In this document: piece after piece, positions 53,999 to 64,000 of the stretch
Layout: every line of letters starts with the position of its first letter
How positions within the stretch are numbered: position 1 is the first letter of the stretch
DNA from: Desertibaculum subflavum
GTDB lineage: Bacteria > Pseudomonadota > Alphaproteobacteria > Ferrovibrionales > Ferrovibrionaceae
Direction: 5' to 3'
Length of the DNA stretch: 64,000 bases
Assembly: GCA_003576705.1 (NCBI GenBank)
Contig: QOZS01000022.1
Location: 1 to 64,000 of the forward strand
Position numbers and translations under genes: made by a program
The notes under the pieces: generated by a model
Seen by the model: only the letters and a program-made list of their open reading frames with translations
Databases searched by the model: none
Told to the model about the DNA's origin: nothing

Positions 53999-54736
53999 TT
54001 ACTTGAACACGGTCTTCAGCAGATCCGTGGTGCGTGCGGCCGGATTGCGCCGGATCGCTTCCTCTTCCTTGGCGATGTATAGGAACAGGCCGTCCAGCGC
54101 CTTGTCGGTCACGTGGTCGCCGAGGTCGAAGCCGAGGCTGCCGGTGCCGGGCAGGCCCGAGCCGCGCTGCACCAGATTGTCGAGCGCCTTCACAGCGCCG
54201 ACATCGGTGAGCTGATCGTCGATGATCGGCCGCATCGCCTTGTAGAGCGGATCGCTCGAGGTCTTGCGCAGGTATTGCGTGGCGGCATCCTGCGGCCCGT
54301 CCAGGATCTGGCGCGCATCGTCGATCGTCATCTTCGAGATCGCGTCGGCGAAGATGTCCTTGGCGAGCGGCGCCGCCTTCTCGGCGGCGCGGTTCATCTT
54401 CAATTCCAGGTCGTCGACCAGGTTGCCGTAGCCGGCGAGCTTCAGCGCCGGCGCCGCCTTCTGCACCAGGCCGGGCGGCTTGATGCGGATCGCCTGGTCG
54501 GCGAGGAAGCCGTCGGCGCGGCCGACCCGGCCTACCGTGCGGTCGGTGCCGACCTTCAGCGCCTCGCGAAGCCCGTCGCCGATCTGGCCCTGGCTCAGGC
54601 TGCCGCCGGAGCTCTTGGCCCCGCCGGCGCCGCCGCCTTCCATCAAGCGCTTGCCTTGGTCGAGCAGGCTGCCCTGCGCCAGCGCGGCGCCGGTGACGAG
54701 CAGGAGCGAAAGGGAGATCGGCAGCAGGATGCGCAT
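53999..54736 (-). CDS. DUF4197 protein, secreted
   Basis: A 245-residue protein with signal peptide MRILLPISLSLLLVTGAALA and a DUF4197 body, mostly helical: LSQGQIGDGLREALKVGTD, ALKLAGYGNLVDDLELKMNRAAEKAAP, ADAISKMTIDDARQILDGP, and LDGLFLYIAKEEEAIRRNPAARTTDLLKTVF at the end, in sections. The periplasmic function of this family is unknown. It lies 33 bp upstream of the hydroxyacid dehydrogenase gene on the same strand; a link in function is not evident. Confidence 0.88.
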   Translation of the reverse strand: MRILLPISLSLLLVTGAALAQGSLLDQGKRLMEGGGAGGAKSSGGSLSQGQIGDGLREALKVGTDRTVGRVGRADGFLADQAIRIKPPGLVQKAAPALKLAGYGNLVDDLELKMNRAAEKAAPLAKDIFADAISKMTIDDARQILDGPQDAATQYLRKTSSDPLYKAMRPIIDDQLTDVGAVKALDNLVQRGSGLPGTGSLGFDLGDHVTDKALDGLFLYIAKEEEAIRRNPAARTTDLLKTVFK

Positions 54737-54837
54737 GGCTGGCCTCCGTGCAAATGCCCGGGCGAATGCCGCCGCGGGGTCGCCCGGACCAGCCTAGTGT
54801 CGAAGCGGGGGGCTTGTCGCCCCGCCTCTTGCCGCGG

Positions 54838-55713
54838 TCAGAACTGCCCTTCGAGGACGGCCTTCACCGTCGGCAGCTTGGCCTCGCGCCAGGCGGCGAG
54901 GCCGCCGCGATACCAGTGCACGTTGCTGTAGCCGAGCTCGGCGGCGCGCAGGCTGGCATTGTAGGAGAGCCAGCAATTCGGCGATTCGCAGAAGAACACC
55001 AGCATTGACCGCTTCGAGGTCACGATCTTGGCCAGCATCTCGCCCAGCAGCGCCGTCACCTCGGCATCCTTGGGGCCGAAATAATTGCCGGCCGAGCGCA
55101 GCCAGATCGCATCCGGCAAGGTCACATGGCCGAAGCGCTCGGGCAGCACGTCGATCAGCGCCGGCGGCTCCGGCGATTGCAGGGCCTTCACCAGCGCGCT
55201 GGTGGTGATGGTGCTGGCGCCGGGCAGGGTGAGCGGCGTCGGCTGGTGGTAGTCGCCGCGGCGCGGCTCCTTCTGCTCCGGGATGCCGTATTCGCGGTCC
55301 TCGTTGCCGAACACGCCACGCAGCTCCGCGGCGCGGACATAGGCGGTCGCGCGCGCCGAATCGCGGGCGAAGTCGGCATAGTCCGGCAGCACCAGCGTGC
55401 TGTTCGCCGCATGCACCTTGCAGCGGGTACGGGCGACGCGGTTGCACTGCCAGATCGCCGCCGCCATGGCGGCGAACATGTCGGGCTGCTCGGCGCTGGC
55501 GCCGAACGTGCCGGCGGGCCCGATGGCGAAGGCCCGCGACGGGCCCGATTCGAGAAAGCGCAGATAGGCCGTGCGGGTCGCGTCGGTCAGGCCCGGAATC
55601 TTGGCCGGATCGGCGATCTCCCCGCCCGCCGCCAGGGCGGTGCCCAGGGTCGCCATCCCGGCGGCGACCAGGCCGGCCGCCCATCCGATCAACCGCATCC
55701 TCGTCGCCCCCAT
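54838..55713 (-). CDS. Secreted rhodanese-like protein (CxxCW-type family)
   Basis: A protein of about 291 residues with an N-terminal signal peptide (IGWAAGLVAAGMATLGTALA). The C-terminal rhodanese-like domain has FFCESPNCWLSYNASLRA and VHWYRGGLAAW. This resembles proteins linked to PQQ-dependent catabolism, which carry a CxxCW motif; here it is C-x4-C-W. Four more cysteines are not seen, so the pair may be redox active. The start may be the ATG five codons later (MRLIGW). A PQQ-type sugar dehydrogenase lies about 4 kb away. Confidence 0.78.
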   Translation of the reverse strand: MGATRMRLIGWAAGLVAAGMATLGTALAAGGEIADPAKIPGLTDATRTAYLRFLESGPSRAFAIGPAGTFGASAEQPDMFAAMAAAIWQCNRVARTRCKVHAANSTLVLPDYADFARDSARATAYVRAAELRGVFGNEDREYGIPEQKEPRRGDYHQPTPLTLPGASTITTSALVKALQSPEPPALIDVLPERFGHVTLPDAIWLRSAGNYFGPKDAEVTALLGEMLAKIVTSKRSMLVFFCESPNCWLSYNASLRAAELGYSNVHWYRGGLAAWREAKLPTVKAVLEGQF

Positions 55714-55770
55714 CTCCTGCCGCCGCTCCTGCTGGCGGCCTATCGTCGTTCCTGGGCGGTAAGCAATGGC

Positions 55771-55989
55771 TTAAGTGCGGGCCAGTGCCGCCACCTCGTC
55801 ATCGGTCGGGAAGCGGCCCAAGGCCTTCTTGGAAAAGGCGAGTTTGCCGTCGACCGTGATCTCGAAGACGCCGCCGGACCCCTTTTTCAGCTCGACCTGG
55901 GCCCCGGCCTGTTTCACCAGCATGTCCCTCGCACGGAGGGCTCGCGGCTCGTAGTTTCAACTGACGCAGTATTCGATGCGCACCTGCAT
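55771..55989 (-). CDS. SelW-like (Rdx family) protein with in-frame UGA, probable selenoprotein
   Basis: A 73-codon gene with a TGA at codon 11 (55957-55959). Read with selenocysteine there, it gives 72 residues: MQVRIEYCVS-U-NYEPRALRA, then VELKKGSGGVFEITVDGKL, AFSKKALGRFPTDDEV and a TAA stop. This is a complete SelT/SelW/SelH (Rdx) thioredoxin-like fold whose CxxC motif is CxxU (Cys8, Sec11). The ATG has GGAGGT 6 bp upstream. A hairpin (55926-55940) sits at bacterial-SECIS distance after the UGA. The stop at exactly the redox position, with an intact frame on both sides, argues against decay. Needed partners selABCD are outside the window. Family members are thought to be thiol-redox proteins. 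Confidence 0.8.
55926..55940 (-). promoter_or_regulatory. Candidate bacterial SECIS hairpin
   Basis: On the mRNA (minus strand) CCCUC pairs with GAGGG around the loop CGUGC, 16 nt after the UGA stem start. The loop begins 21 nt after the UGA and has a G at its second position. This agrees with known rules for bacterial SECIS elements: a small apical loop with an early G, 16-37 nt after the UGA. The upper stem is five perfect pairs. It lies inside the coding region, as in all bacterial selenoprotein genes, where SelB binds it. Confidence 0.6.
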
Positions 55990-56036
55990 GGGGCTACCTC
56001 CGCATCCGCGCAATGATGATAGGGCGGCTTCGCGGG

Positions 56037-56065
56037 TTGAAAATCCCTTATCCAGGTCTTAAAAG
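56037..56065 (+). promoter_or_regulatory. Candidate promoter of carB
   Basis: TTGAAA (56037-56042) and TAAAAG (56060-56065) are 17 bp apart in the 183-bp gap between the divergent SelW-like gene and carB. They would give a leader of about 100 nt before the carB ATG. No other signal was recognised in this gap. Confidence 0.4.
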
Positions 56066-56172
56066 CCCCGGAATTCGGTAGGCGACTATCTCGGCACCGC
56101 GCGGGAGCTCCCGGTTCGGCGGCGCCTTGGCGCGCGTCCCCGAAGGCCAGTCGCCGCTACCCCCCGGGAATC

Positions 56173-59403
<3,231 letters not shown>

Positions 59404-59502
59404 GCCCGGTTGAAAGACCAGAACCCCTAGCAAGTACGGACGCTCTGGCACGGGCGGCTTTTGCCACCCGAGAGCGGCCAGTTATTGCGTCATGAGGTTG
59501 CC

Positions 59503-59976
59503 ATGCAGAAAATCCCCATGACGGCCGACGGTTACCGCCGGCTGGAAGAGGAATTGAAGACGCTGAAGACGGTGGAGCGGCCTTCCGTGATCCGCGCCAT
59601 CGCGGAGGCGCGCGCGCATGGGGACTTGTCGGAGAACGCGGAGTATCACGCCGCCAAGGAGCGGCAGGGGTTCATCGAGGCGCGCATCTCCGAGCTCGAG
59701 GACAAGATGCGCCGCTCCGAGGTGATCGACGTCTCCAAGCTGTCGGGCAAGGACGTCAAGTTCGGCGCCGTGGTGACGCTCGAGGATGAGGATACCGAGG
59801 AGAAGCTGACCTATCAGATCGTCGGCACCGACGAGGCCGACATCAAGCAGGGCCGCCTCTCGATCACTTCGCCGCTCGCGCGCGCGCTGATCGGCAAGAA
59901 GCAGGGCGAAAGCGTCGAGGTCACCGCCCCCGGCGGCTCCAAGGCCTACGAGATCGTCAAGGTCAAGTTCGGCTGA
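59503..59976 (+). CDS. greA: Transcript cleavage factor GreA
   Basis: A 157-residue GreA, which rescues backtracked RNA polymerase by stimulating cleavage of the RNA 3' end. N-terminal coiled coil ([16 protein letters not shown] and [20 protein letters not shown], with the acidic DLSEN tip), then the C-terminal FKBP-like domain ([35 protein letters not shown] in sections). Start chosen at [10 protein letters not shown], giving exactly the usual length. It lies 99 bp after carB; carB-greA is a common alphaproteobacterial pair. Confidence 0.96.
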   Translation: MQKIPMTADGYRRLEEELKTLKTVERPSVIRAIAEARAHGDLSENAEYHAAKERQGFIEARISELEDKMRRSEVIDVSKLSGKDVKFGAVVTLEDEDTEEKLTYQIVGTDEADIKQGRLSITSPLARALIGKKQGESVEVTAPGGSKAYEIVKVKFG

Positions 59977-60004
59977 GGCGAGATAGCCCTCTTTGAACTC
60001 AAGG

Positions 60005-60092
60005 CGTCGTGCCCGGGCTTGACCCGGGCACCCACGGCTCTCCGCTGCACTATCCTTCGGCGTGGATGCCCGTGACAAGCACGGGCATGACG
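60005..60092. repeat. Inverted pair of 32-bp palindromic repeats (REP/BIME-like)
   Basis: Two 32-bp elements, 60005-60036 and 60061-60092, lie in opposite orientation between greA and the convergent SDR gene. Each can fold on itself (core TGCCCGGGCTTGACCCGGGCA in the first, given here in 20-base parts: TGCCCGGGCTTGACCCGGGC). They agree at 27 of 32 positions. Two differences are compensatory: G-C in one stem becomes T-A in the other, at two pairs. Such repeats are common between genes in alphaproteobacteria and may end or protect transcripts. Confidence 0.8.
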
Positions 60093-60111
60093 GGTTGGGT
60101 CGATAAGTCGC

Positions 60112-60912
60112 TCACCCCACCTTCACCATCTGGCCGCCATCGACCGGCAGCGACACGCCGGTGATGAAATTCGCCTCGTCGGAGGCGAGGAACAAGGCCG
60201 CGTTGGCGACGTCCCAGCCGGTGCCCATCTTGCCGCGCAGCGGCACCTTGGCGTCGCGCTCCGCGGCCACGTCGGCGCGCGAACGATTGCCGACGCGGGC
60301 GCGCGTGTCGACCGCCATCGGCGTGTTCATCAGGCCGGGCAGGATCACGTTGGCGCGCACGCCGAAGGGCGCGTTCTGGATCGCCAGCTGCTGGGTGAAG
60401 GCGATCATCGCCGCCTTGGTCGCCCGGTAGCAGACCAGCGGGTAATCGACCCAGGCCGCGACCGAGGAGATGTTGACGATCGCGCCCGATTTCTGCGCCC
60501 GCATGATCGGCAGCGCGTGCTTGCAGGCCATGATGGTGCCGCGCAGGTTGATCGCGCTGACGCGGTCGAAGGCTTCCTCGGTCAGCTCGTCGATCCGGGC
60601 ATCGCCGCCGGCGATGCTGACGCCCACATTGTTGTGCAGGATGTCGAGCCGGCCCCACTTCTGGTGCGCGTGAGCGATGGCGGCGGCGAGCGTCGCTTCC
60701 TTGGTCACGTCGGCCTCGAAGGCCGCGGCCTTGCCGCCCTCCTTGGCGATCAGTGCGGCGGTCTCCTCGGCCGAGGCGAGATGGCGGTCCACCGCCAGCA
60801 CCGCGGCGCCTTCCTGGGCGAAGCGGATCGCCGTCGCCCGCCCGTTGCCGATGCCTTCGCCCGGGCTCTGGCCCGCGCCGATCACCACGGCCACCTTGTC
60901 CTTGAGACGCAT
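60112..60912 (-). CDS. SDR-family oxidoreductase
   Basis: A 266-residue short-chain dehydrogenase/reductase. The cofactor motif is a longer variant, VVIGAGQSPGEGIGNGRA, followed by NNVGVS, catalytic Ser in NISSVAAW and Tyr/Lys in CYRATKAAM. The C terminus FITGVSLPVDGGQMVKVG is typical. Start chosen at MRLKDKVAVV; the frame is open 77 codons further upstream but this part does not look like protein. It is divergent from the LLM oxidoreductase gene and may share a regulator with it. The substrate is unknown. Confidence 0.9.
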   Translation of the reverse strand: MRLKDKVAVVIGAGQSPGEGIGNGRATAIRFAQEGAAVLAVDRHLASAEETAALIAKEGGKAAAFEADVTKEATLAAAIAHAHQKWGRLDILHNNVGVSIAGGDARIDELTEEAFDRVSAINLRGTIMACKHALPIMRAQKSGAIVNISSVAAWVDYPLVCYRATKAAMIAFTQQLAIQNAPFGVRANVILPGLMNTPMAVDTRARVGNRSRADVAAERDAKVPLRGKMGTGWDVANAALFLASDEANFITGVSLPVDGGQMVKVG

Positions 60913-61087
60913 GGCGCCCTCGCTTCCCTGGTTTCCTCCGCCGCGCAGCATGCCGCCTGCAGCGGCGAAGGGCCATGGGGCCGGAGACGCGATCACATAT
61001 GCGCTGAGATTTCCCGGCGATCCTCGCACCTCTGGCGATGCCCTGGCGTCCGACCTAGGCTTTCGTCGCGTCCAGGGAGGAGCAAAG

Positions 61088-62167
61088 ATGACGGGCGATA
61101 TCGCGTTCGGGTTCCAGGTGGCACCGGCGAGCGACGTCCACAAATCGGACCAGGCGCTGTACCGCGAAGTGATGGACGATTGCGCGCTGGCGCATCGGCT
61201 CGGCTACGACGCTGCCTGGCTGCTCGAGCATCATTTCAGCGACTACTACCCGACGCCGAGCCCGCTGCTTTTCATGGCGCATATCGCCGCCGCGCTGCCC
61301 GACCTCTCGCTCGGCACCTCGGTGCTGGTGCTGCCCTGGTACCATCCGCTCAGGCTGGCGGAAGAGATCTCCATGCTGAACAGCCTGACCCGCGGCACCC
61401 TGCATCTCGGCATCGGCCGCGGCACGGCGAAGATGGAATACGACGCCTACAACGTCGACATGAACGAGGCCCGCGCCCGCTTCGCCGAATGCTTCGAGAT
61501 CGTCGAGAAGGGGCTTTCCGGTGCGCCCTTCACCCATCGGGGCCGGTTCTGGCAGATCGATCGGCCGCTGAAGCTGCGGCCGGAGCCGGTCGGCAAGAAG
61601 GTGAACTTCTACGGTGCCATCGGTTCGCCGGCGAGCGCCGAGGTGATGGGCGATCTCGGCATTCCGCCGATCTGCCTTTCGACCTTCCCCGACGGGCTGC
61701 TCGCCAAGATCCTGGCGCGCTGGCGCGCCCGTGCCGGCGCCAAGGCCGAGGGTGCGATCCTGCCGATCTCGGTCAAGCTGTTCATCGCCGATACCGACGA
61801 CGAGGCGCGCGCGCTCGGCCGCCGTCACTACCCGCCCTATTTCGCGCTGCAGGCCGATCACTACGAGGCGGACAACAACCCCTGGGCCGAGATCCCGGAA
61901 TACCAGGATTTCAGCCGCATGTTCGCCAACCTGCGCAAGATGGCGAACCCGGAAGAGCTCGGCCCGTTCCTGGACGCGAATCTGGTCGGCAGCCCGGCGA
62001 CGATCTGCCGGCGCATCGACGCGCTGGCCGCGCTCGGCTTCAACTACTTCATGGTCTCCTGCGCCACGCCCGGCACGCCGCTCGCGCTGCGCCAGAGCCA
62101 GATGACCCGCTTCGCCGAGGAGATCTGCCCGCGCTATTCCAGCGCCATGCGCCGCCGCGCGGCCTAG
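61088..62167 (+). CDS. LLM-class flavin-dependent oxidoreductase
   Basis: A 359-residue bacterial-luciferase-like monooxygenase with a TIM-barrel fold. Marks: DAAWLLEHHFSDYYPTPSPL, LGTSVLVLPWYHPLRLAEEISMLN in parts, GTLHLGIGRGTAKMEYDAYNVD, and a C-terminal region with VGSPATICRRIDALAALGFNYF. It uses reduced FMN or F420 and O2 to oxidise an organic substrate, which is unknown. The start ATG is behind AGGGAGGAG. It ends in a CTAG shared with the convergent DUF1772 gene. Confidence 0.92.
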   Translation: MTGDIAFGFQVAPASDVHKSDQALYREVMDDCALAHRLGYDAAWLLEHHFSDYYPTPSPLLFMAHIAAALPDLSLGTSVLVLPWYHPLRLAEEISMLNSLTRGTLHLGIGRGTAKMEYDAYNVDMNEARARFAECFEIVEKGLSGAPFTHRGRFWQIDRPLKLRPEPVGKKVNFYGAIGSPASAEVMGDLGIPPICLSTFPDGLLAKILARWRARAGAKAEGAILPISVKLFIADTDDEARALGRRHYPPYFALQADHYEADNNPWAEIPEYQDFSRMFANLRKMANPEELGPFLDANLVGSPATICRRIDALAALGFNYFMVSCATPGTPLALRQSQMTRFAEEICPRYSSAMRRRAA

Positions 62168-62631
62168 ATCAGCGCGAGCATGAAACAGGCGGCGGCAAGC
62201 AGCGCCGCCGCGGTGCGCACGTGGTTCCACCACGTCCATTCGACGACATAGCGGGCCCACGGCGCCGCGCTTGCCGGGTCGTCCGGCGCAAGGCGGGTCA
62301 GGGCGTTGTTGCGCGGCACGTTGCCGAGCGCGGTGACACCGATCGTGCCGACGAGATAGAGCAGGGCGCCGGCGGGCAGCCACGCCGATTTCCCATCGAT
62401 CAGCGCGTAGATGCCGAGGGCGAGAGCGAGTGCTCCGGTGCCGAAGAAGGCGCCGAGAAAAGCCGGATTGAGCACGACGCGGTTGATCGACTGCATGGCG
62501 GCAATGCCCTGTGCCGCCGGCAGCCGCGCCAGCGCGCCCATCACGAAGCTCGAAAAGGCGAAGAACACGCCGGCGATCAGCCCGGCGCCGAGAGCCGCGA
62601 GCAAGGTGGCAAGATCGATCGCCGCGATCAT
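62164..62631 (-). CDS. DUF1772 membrane protein
   Basis: A 155-residue protein with four hydrophobic helices, matching the DUF1772 (anthrone oxygenase-like) type: GLIAGVFFAFSSFVMGALARL, AMQSINRVVLNPAFLGAFFG and NVPRNNALTRLAPDDP are its usual marks. The function in bacteria is unknown. It overlaps the LLM gene end by 4 bp. Confidence 0.85.
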   Translation of the reverse strand: MIAAIDLATLLAALGAGLIAGVFFAFSSFVMGALARLPAAQGIAAMQSINRVVLNPAFLGAFFGTGALALALGIYALIDGKSAWLPAGALLYLVGTIGVTALGNVPRNNALTRLAPDDPASAAPWARYVVEWTWWNHVRTAAALLAAACFMLALI

Positions 62632-62773
62632 CGTGCGGCCTGGCTCGCCGGGCCCGCGCGCCGGCGGTGCGCGCGGCCATGCATCGGCTGAGACTTCCGA
62701 TCATTCATGACCGATTGCCGCCCGGCGGAGAATCGAGGACATTCTGCCTCGATTGCGGGCGGGGAAGCGAGAC

Positions 62774-63199
62774 ATGGTGGCAGATATTGTCCGGCGGGCG
62801 GTCGCGCCGATGCTTATCGTCGGCGCGCTCGTGGGCTGCGCCGAAGACCTGGCGACCACGCGGACGGATTACGATTTTACCCGGGAAGTGAGCGCGCCGT
62901 TTCCGGAATTCACCCACTGCCTGCTGCATCGCCTGCGCAGCGCGCGCTATGCGCCGCTCGATTTCGAGACGCTGCCGATCGAGAGCCGGACCGTCCAGGA
63001 CGGCGTCGACATCTACAAGTACGAGATCACGCCGCACGGCATCCGCATCGACTACTTCCGGATCCATCTGGTGCCGGGGGAGAAGATTTTCATCAAGGCC
63101 TCGCTCTGGCCGCATTACGGCGGGATCGCCGCGCGCCGGGTCCAGGGCATCCTGCAGAGATCGATCGACCAATGCGCGGCCAATCCGCTGGCGCGGTGA
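62774..63199 (+). CDS. Predicted small lipoprotein of unknown function
   Basis: A 141-residue protein with a lipoprotein signal: positively charged start, hydrophobic MLIVGALVGC and lipobox LVGC with the lipidated Cys near residue 24, followed by AED, which suggests a possible inner-membrane-retention-neutral sequence. The mature part (about 115 residues) contains two more cysteines (THC and DQC) that could form a disulfide. I do not recognise the family. It is followed 52 bp later by a membrane protein gene on the same strand. Confidence 0.65.
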   Translation: MVADIVRRAVAPMLIVGALVGCAEDLATTRTDYDFTREVSAPFPEFTHCLLHRLRSARYAPLDFETLPIESRTVQDGVDIYKYEITPHGIRIDYFRIHLVPGEKIFIKASLWPHYGGIAARRVQGILQRSIDQCAANPLAR

Positions 63200-63251
63200 A
63201 CCGGCCGGCAGATGCCCTGCACGCCGGCGAGCGGCCCGAAGGCGGCATGCG

Positions 63252-63818
63252 ATGAACCTCTTCATCGGCCTCCTGCCCTTCATCCTGCTGCCGGCGCTGC
63301 GCGCCTTTCTGTCGCCGCGCCTCGCGTCGCTGGCGAGCTTCGGCCTCGCCGGAATCACGCTGCTGCGCCAGGCGCTGGCCGGCGGGCCGAAGAGCCTGAA
63401 CATCCTGGTCTTCGCGTTGCTCGGGCTCGCCGCGCTTGCGGTCTGGCGCCGGCCGGCCTTGGCCGAGCGCTGGAACGGCGTGGTCGTCGACGGGACCTTG
63501 GCGCTCTACGCCTTCGTGGGCCTCGCCGTCGGGCTGCCGTTCAGCGCTGAATTCGCCCGCGACACGGTCGAGCCGACGCTCTGGACCCATCCCGTCTTCC
63601 TGCACGTGACCGCGGCCATCACGCTCGCCTGGGGCGTCGGATTCCTTCTGCTGACCGCGCTGGCCTGGCCGGCAAGCTGGCTGCGCGCGAGGCGCTGGCA
63701 GCGGATTGTCGCCACGGTGCTGGTCATGCTCGCCGCCGCCGGGTTTACCGCCTGGTATCCCGACCATGCCCGCGCCGCCTTCATTGCCGGCCAGGGCGGG
63801 GGATCCGCCAACCGCTGA
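63252..63818 (+). CDS. Membrane protein of unknown function
   Basis: A 188-residue protein with about five hydrophobic helices (4-25, 30-65, 80-100, 118-145 and 150-170). The segment GPKSLNILVFALLGLAALAVWRRPALAERWNG and a later pair of Trp-rich helices are notable, but I do not recognise a named family with certainty; it recalls intracellular septation-like membrane proteins only loosely. It lies in line with the lipoprotein gene before it and a DUF2254-like gene after it. Confidence 0.6.
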   Translation: MNLFIGLLPFILLPALRAFLSPRLASLASFGLAGITLLRQALAGGPKSLNILVFALLGLAALAVWRRPALAERWNGVVVDGTLALYAFVGLAVGLPFSAEFARDTVEPTLWTHPVFLHVTAAITLAWGVGFLLLTALAWPASWLRARRWQRIVATVLVMLAAAGFTAWYPDHARAAFIAGQGGGSANR

Positions 63819-63895
63819 CGCGCCGTCGCGGGCGGCAGGGATCGTCATGCCGCTTCGGGCGTTGGGGAAGCACGGTCACGCGGGAGGCGCATCTG

Positions 63896-64000
63896 ATGCA
63901 ATCACGCTGGCACTGGATCGTCGCCCGGCTGGGCCGGCGTCTTTGGGTTAAGGTTTCCCTCTATGTGGTGCTCGCCATCGCCGCGGCGCTCTGCACCCCC
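63896..64000 (+). CDS. Start of a membrane protein gene, possibly DUF2254 (3' truncated by window edge)
   Basis: Thirty-five codons are visible: MQSRWHWIVARLGRRLWVKV followed by SLYVVLAIAAALCTP. A short basic N terminus enters a first membrane helix. The LWVKVSLY type of entry resembles DUF2254 proteins, but the piece is too short to be sure. GGGAGGC upstream of the ATG is a suitable ribosome site. The gene continues beyond the window. Confidence 0.5.
   Translation, partial: MQSRWHWIVARLGRRLWVKVSLYVVLAIAAALCTP

Noticed and set aside
55957..55959. The TGA as a simple nonsense mutation (pseudogene)
   Set aside because: It falls exactly on the redox-active position of the CxxC motif, the frame and conserved residues are intact on both sides, the ribosome site is strong, and a SECIS-like hairpin follows. 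A pseudogene is not fully excluded.

Overview
The window is 64 kb of GC-rich, densely packed bacterial chromosome. It suggests a free-living alphaproteobacterium, most likely of the Rhodospirillales/Reyranella type. I base this on the gene order rsmA-pdxA-surA-lptD next to pepA-holC, the block ffh-rpsP-rimM-trmD-rplS, a MarR/OmpR pair of the PetP/PetR type divergent from ilvE, a tripartite tricarboxylate (Tct/Bug) uptake system, several amidases, and a paired 32-bp palindromic repeat of a kind common in alphaproteobacteria. The genus is inference. No rRNA, tRNA, IS element, prophage or CRISPR array was recognised.

Layout. 1-3.8 kb: end of an ECF41-type sigma factor, a cytochrome b561/PepSY pair, and a PepSY-response regulator-kinase operon with an 11-bp tandem operator-like repeat. 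3.7-4.0 kb: an AT-rich tract and a 16-bp tandem repeat. 4.0-7.4 kb: a translationally coupled amidase-desaturase-hydrolase operon. 7.4-15 kb: ribosome, PLP and outer-membrane biogenesis genes (rsmA, pdxA, surA, lptD), divergent from pepA-holC. 15-25 kb: VOC protein, second amidase, APH-type kinase with its DUF6285 partner, an OpgC-like acyltransferase with two SGNH-hydrolase paralogues, a periplasmic thioredoxin/DUF255 protein, an MBL hydrolase and an SDR. 25.2-27.8 kb: a bufferin (copper-binding RiPP) cluster with two tandem precursor genes, the MNIO maturase and its DUF2063 partner. 27.9-34 kb: BI-1 protein, nicotinamidase, a multi-PAS kinase, a HugZ-like protein and pckA. 34-40.4 kb: tctABC divergent from a Gfo/Idh dehydrogenase-isomerase-enolase superfamily operon, which together look like uptake and breakdown of an unknown carboxylic or sugar acid. 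40.4-43.7 kb: a Phd/PIN toxin-antitoxin pair, then a kinase, OmpR regulator and MarR regulator. 43.7-48.6 kb: ilvE, an acetyltransferase, and the rplS-trmD-rimM-rpsP-ffh translation/secretion block. 48.7-55.7 kb: mixed metabolic and envelope genes. 55.8-64 kb: a small SelW-like gene, carB, greA, oxidoreductases and small membrane proteins.

The two most notable items are as follows. (1) The gene at 55771-55989 (minus strand) encodes a 72-residue SelW/Rdx thioredoxin-like protein whose CxxC motif reads C-V-S-UGA. It has a strong ribosome binding site and a hairpin of bacterial-SECIS geometry just after the UGA, so it is a likely selenoprotein that ordinary gene calling would miss. (2) The bufferin cluster has a precursor gene that was duplicated together with its upstream region, and a hairpin separates the precursors from the maturation genes.

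Genes are closely packed. Many neighbours are coupled by ATGA, GTGA or TGATG overlaps, and three convergent pairs share a palindromic CTAG at their stops.
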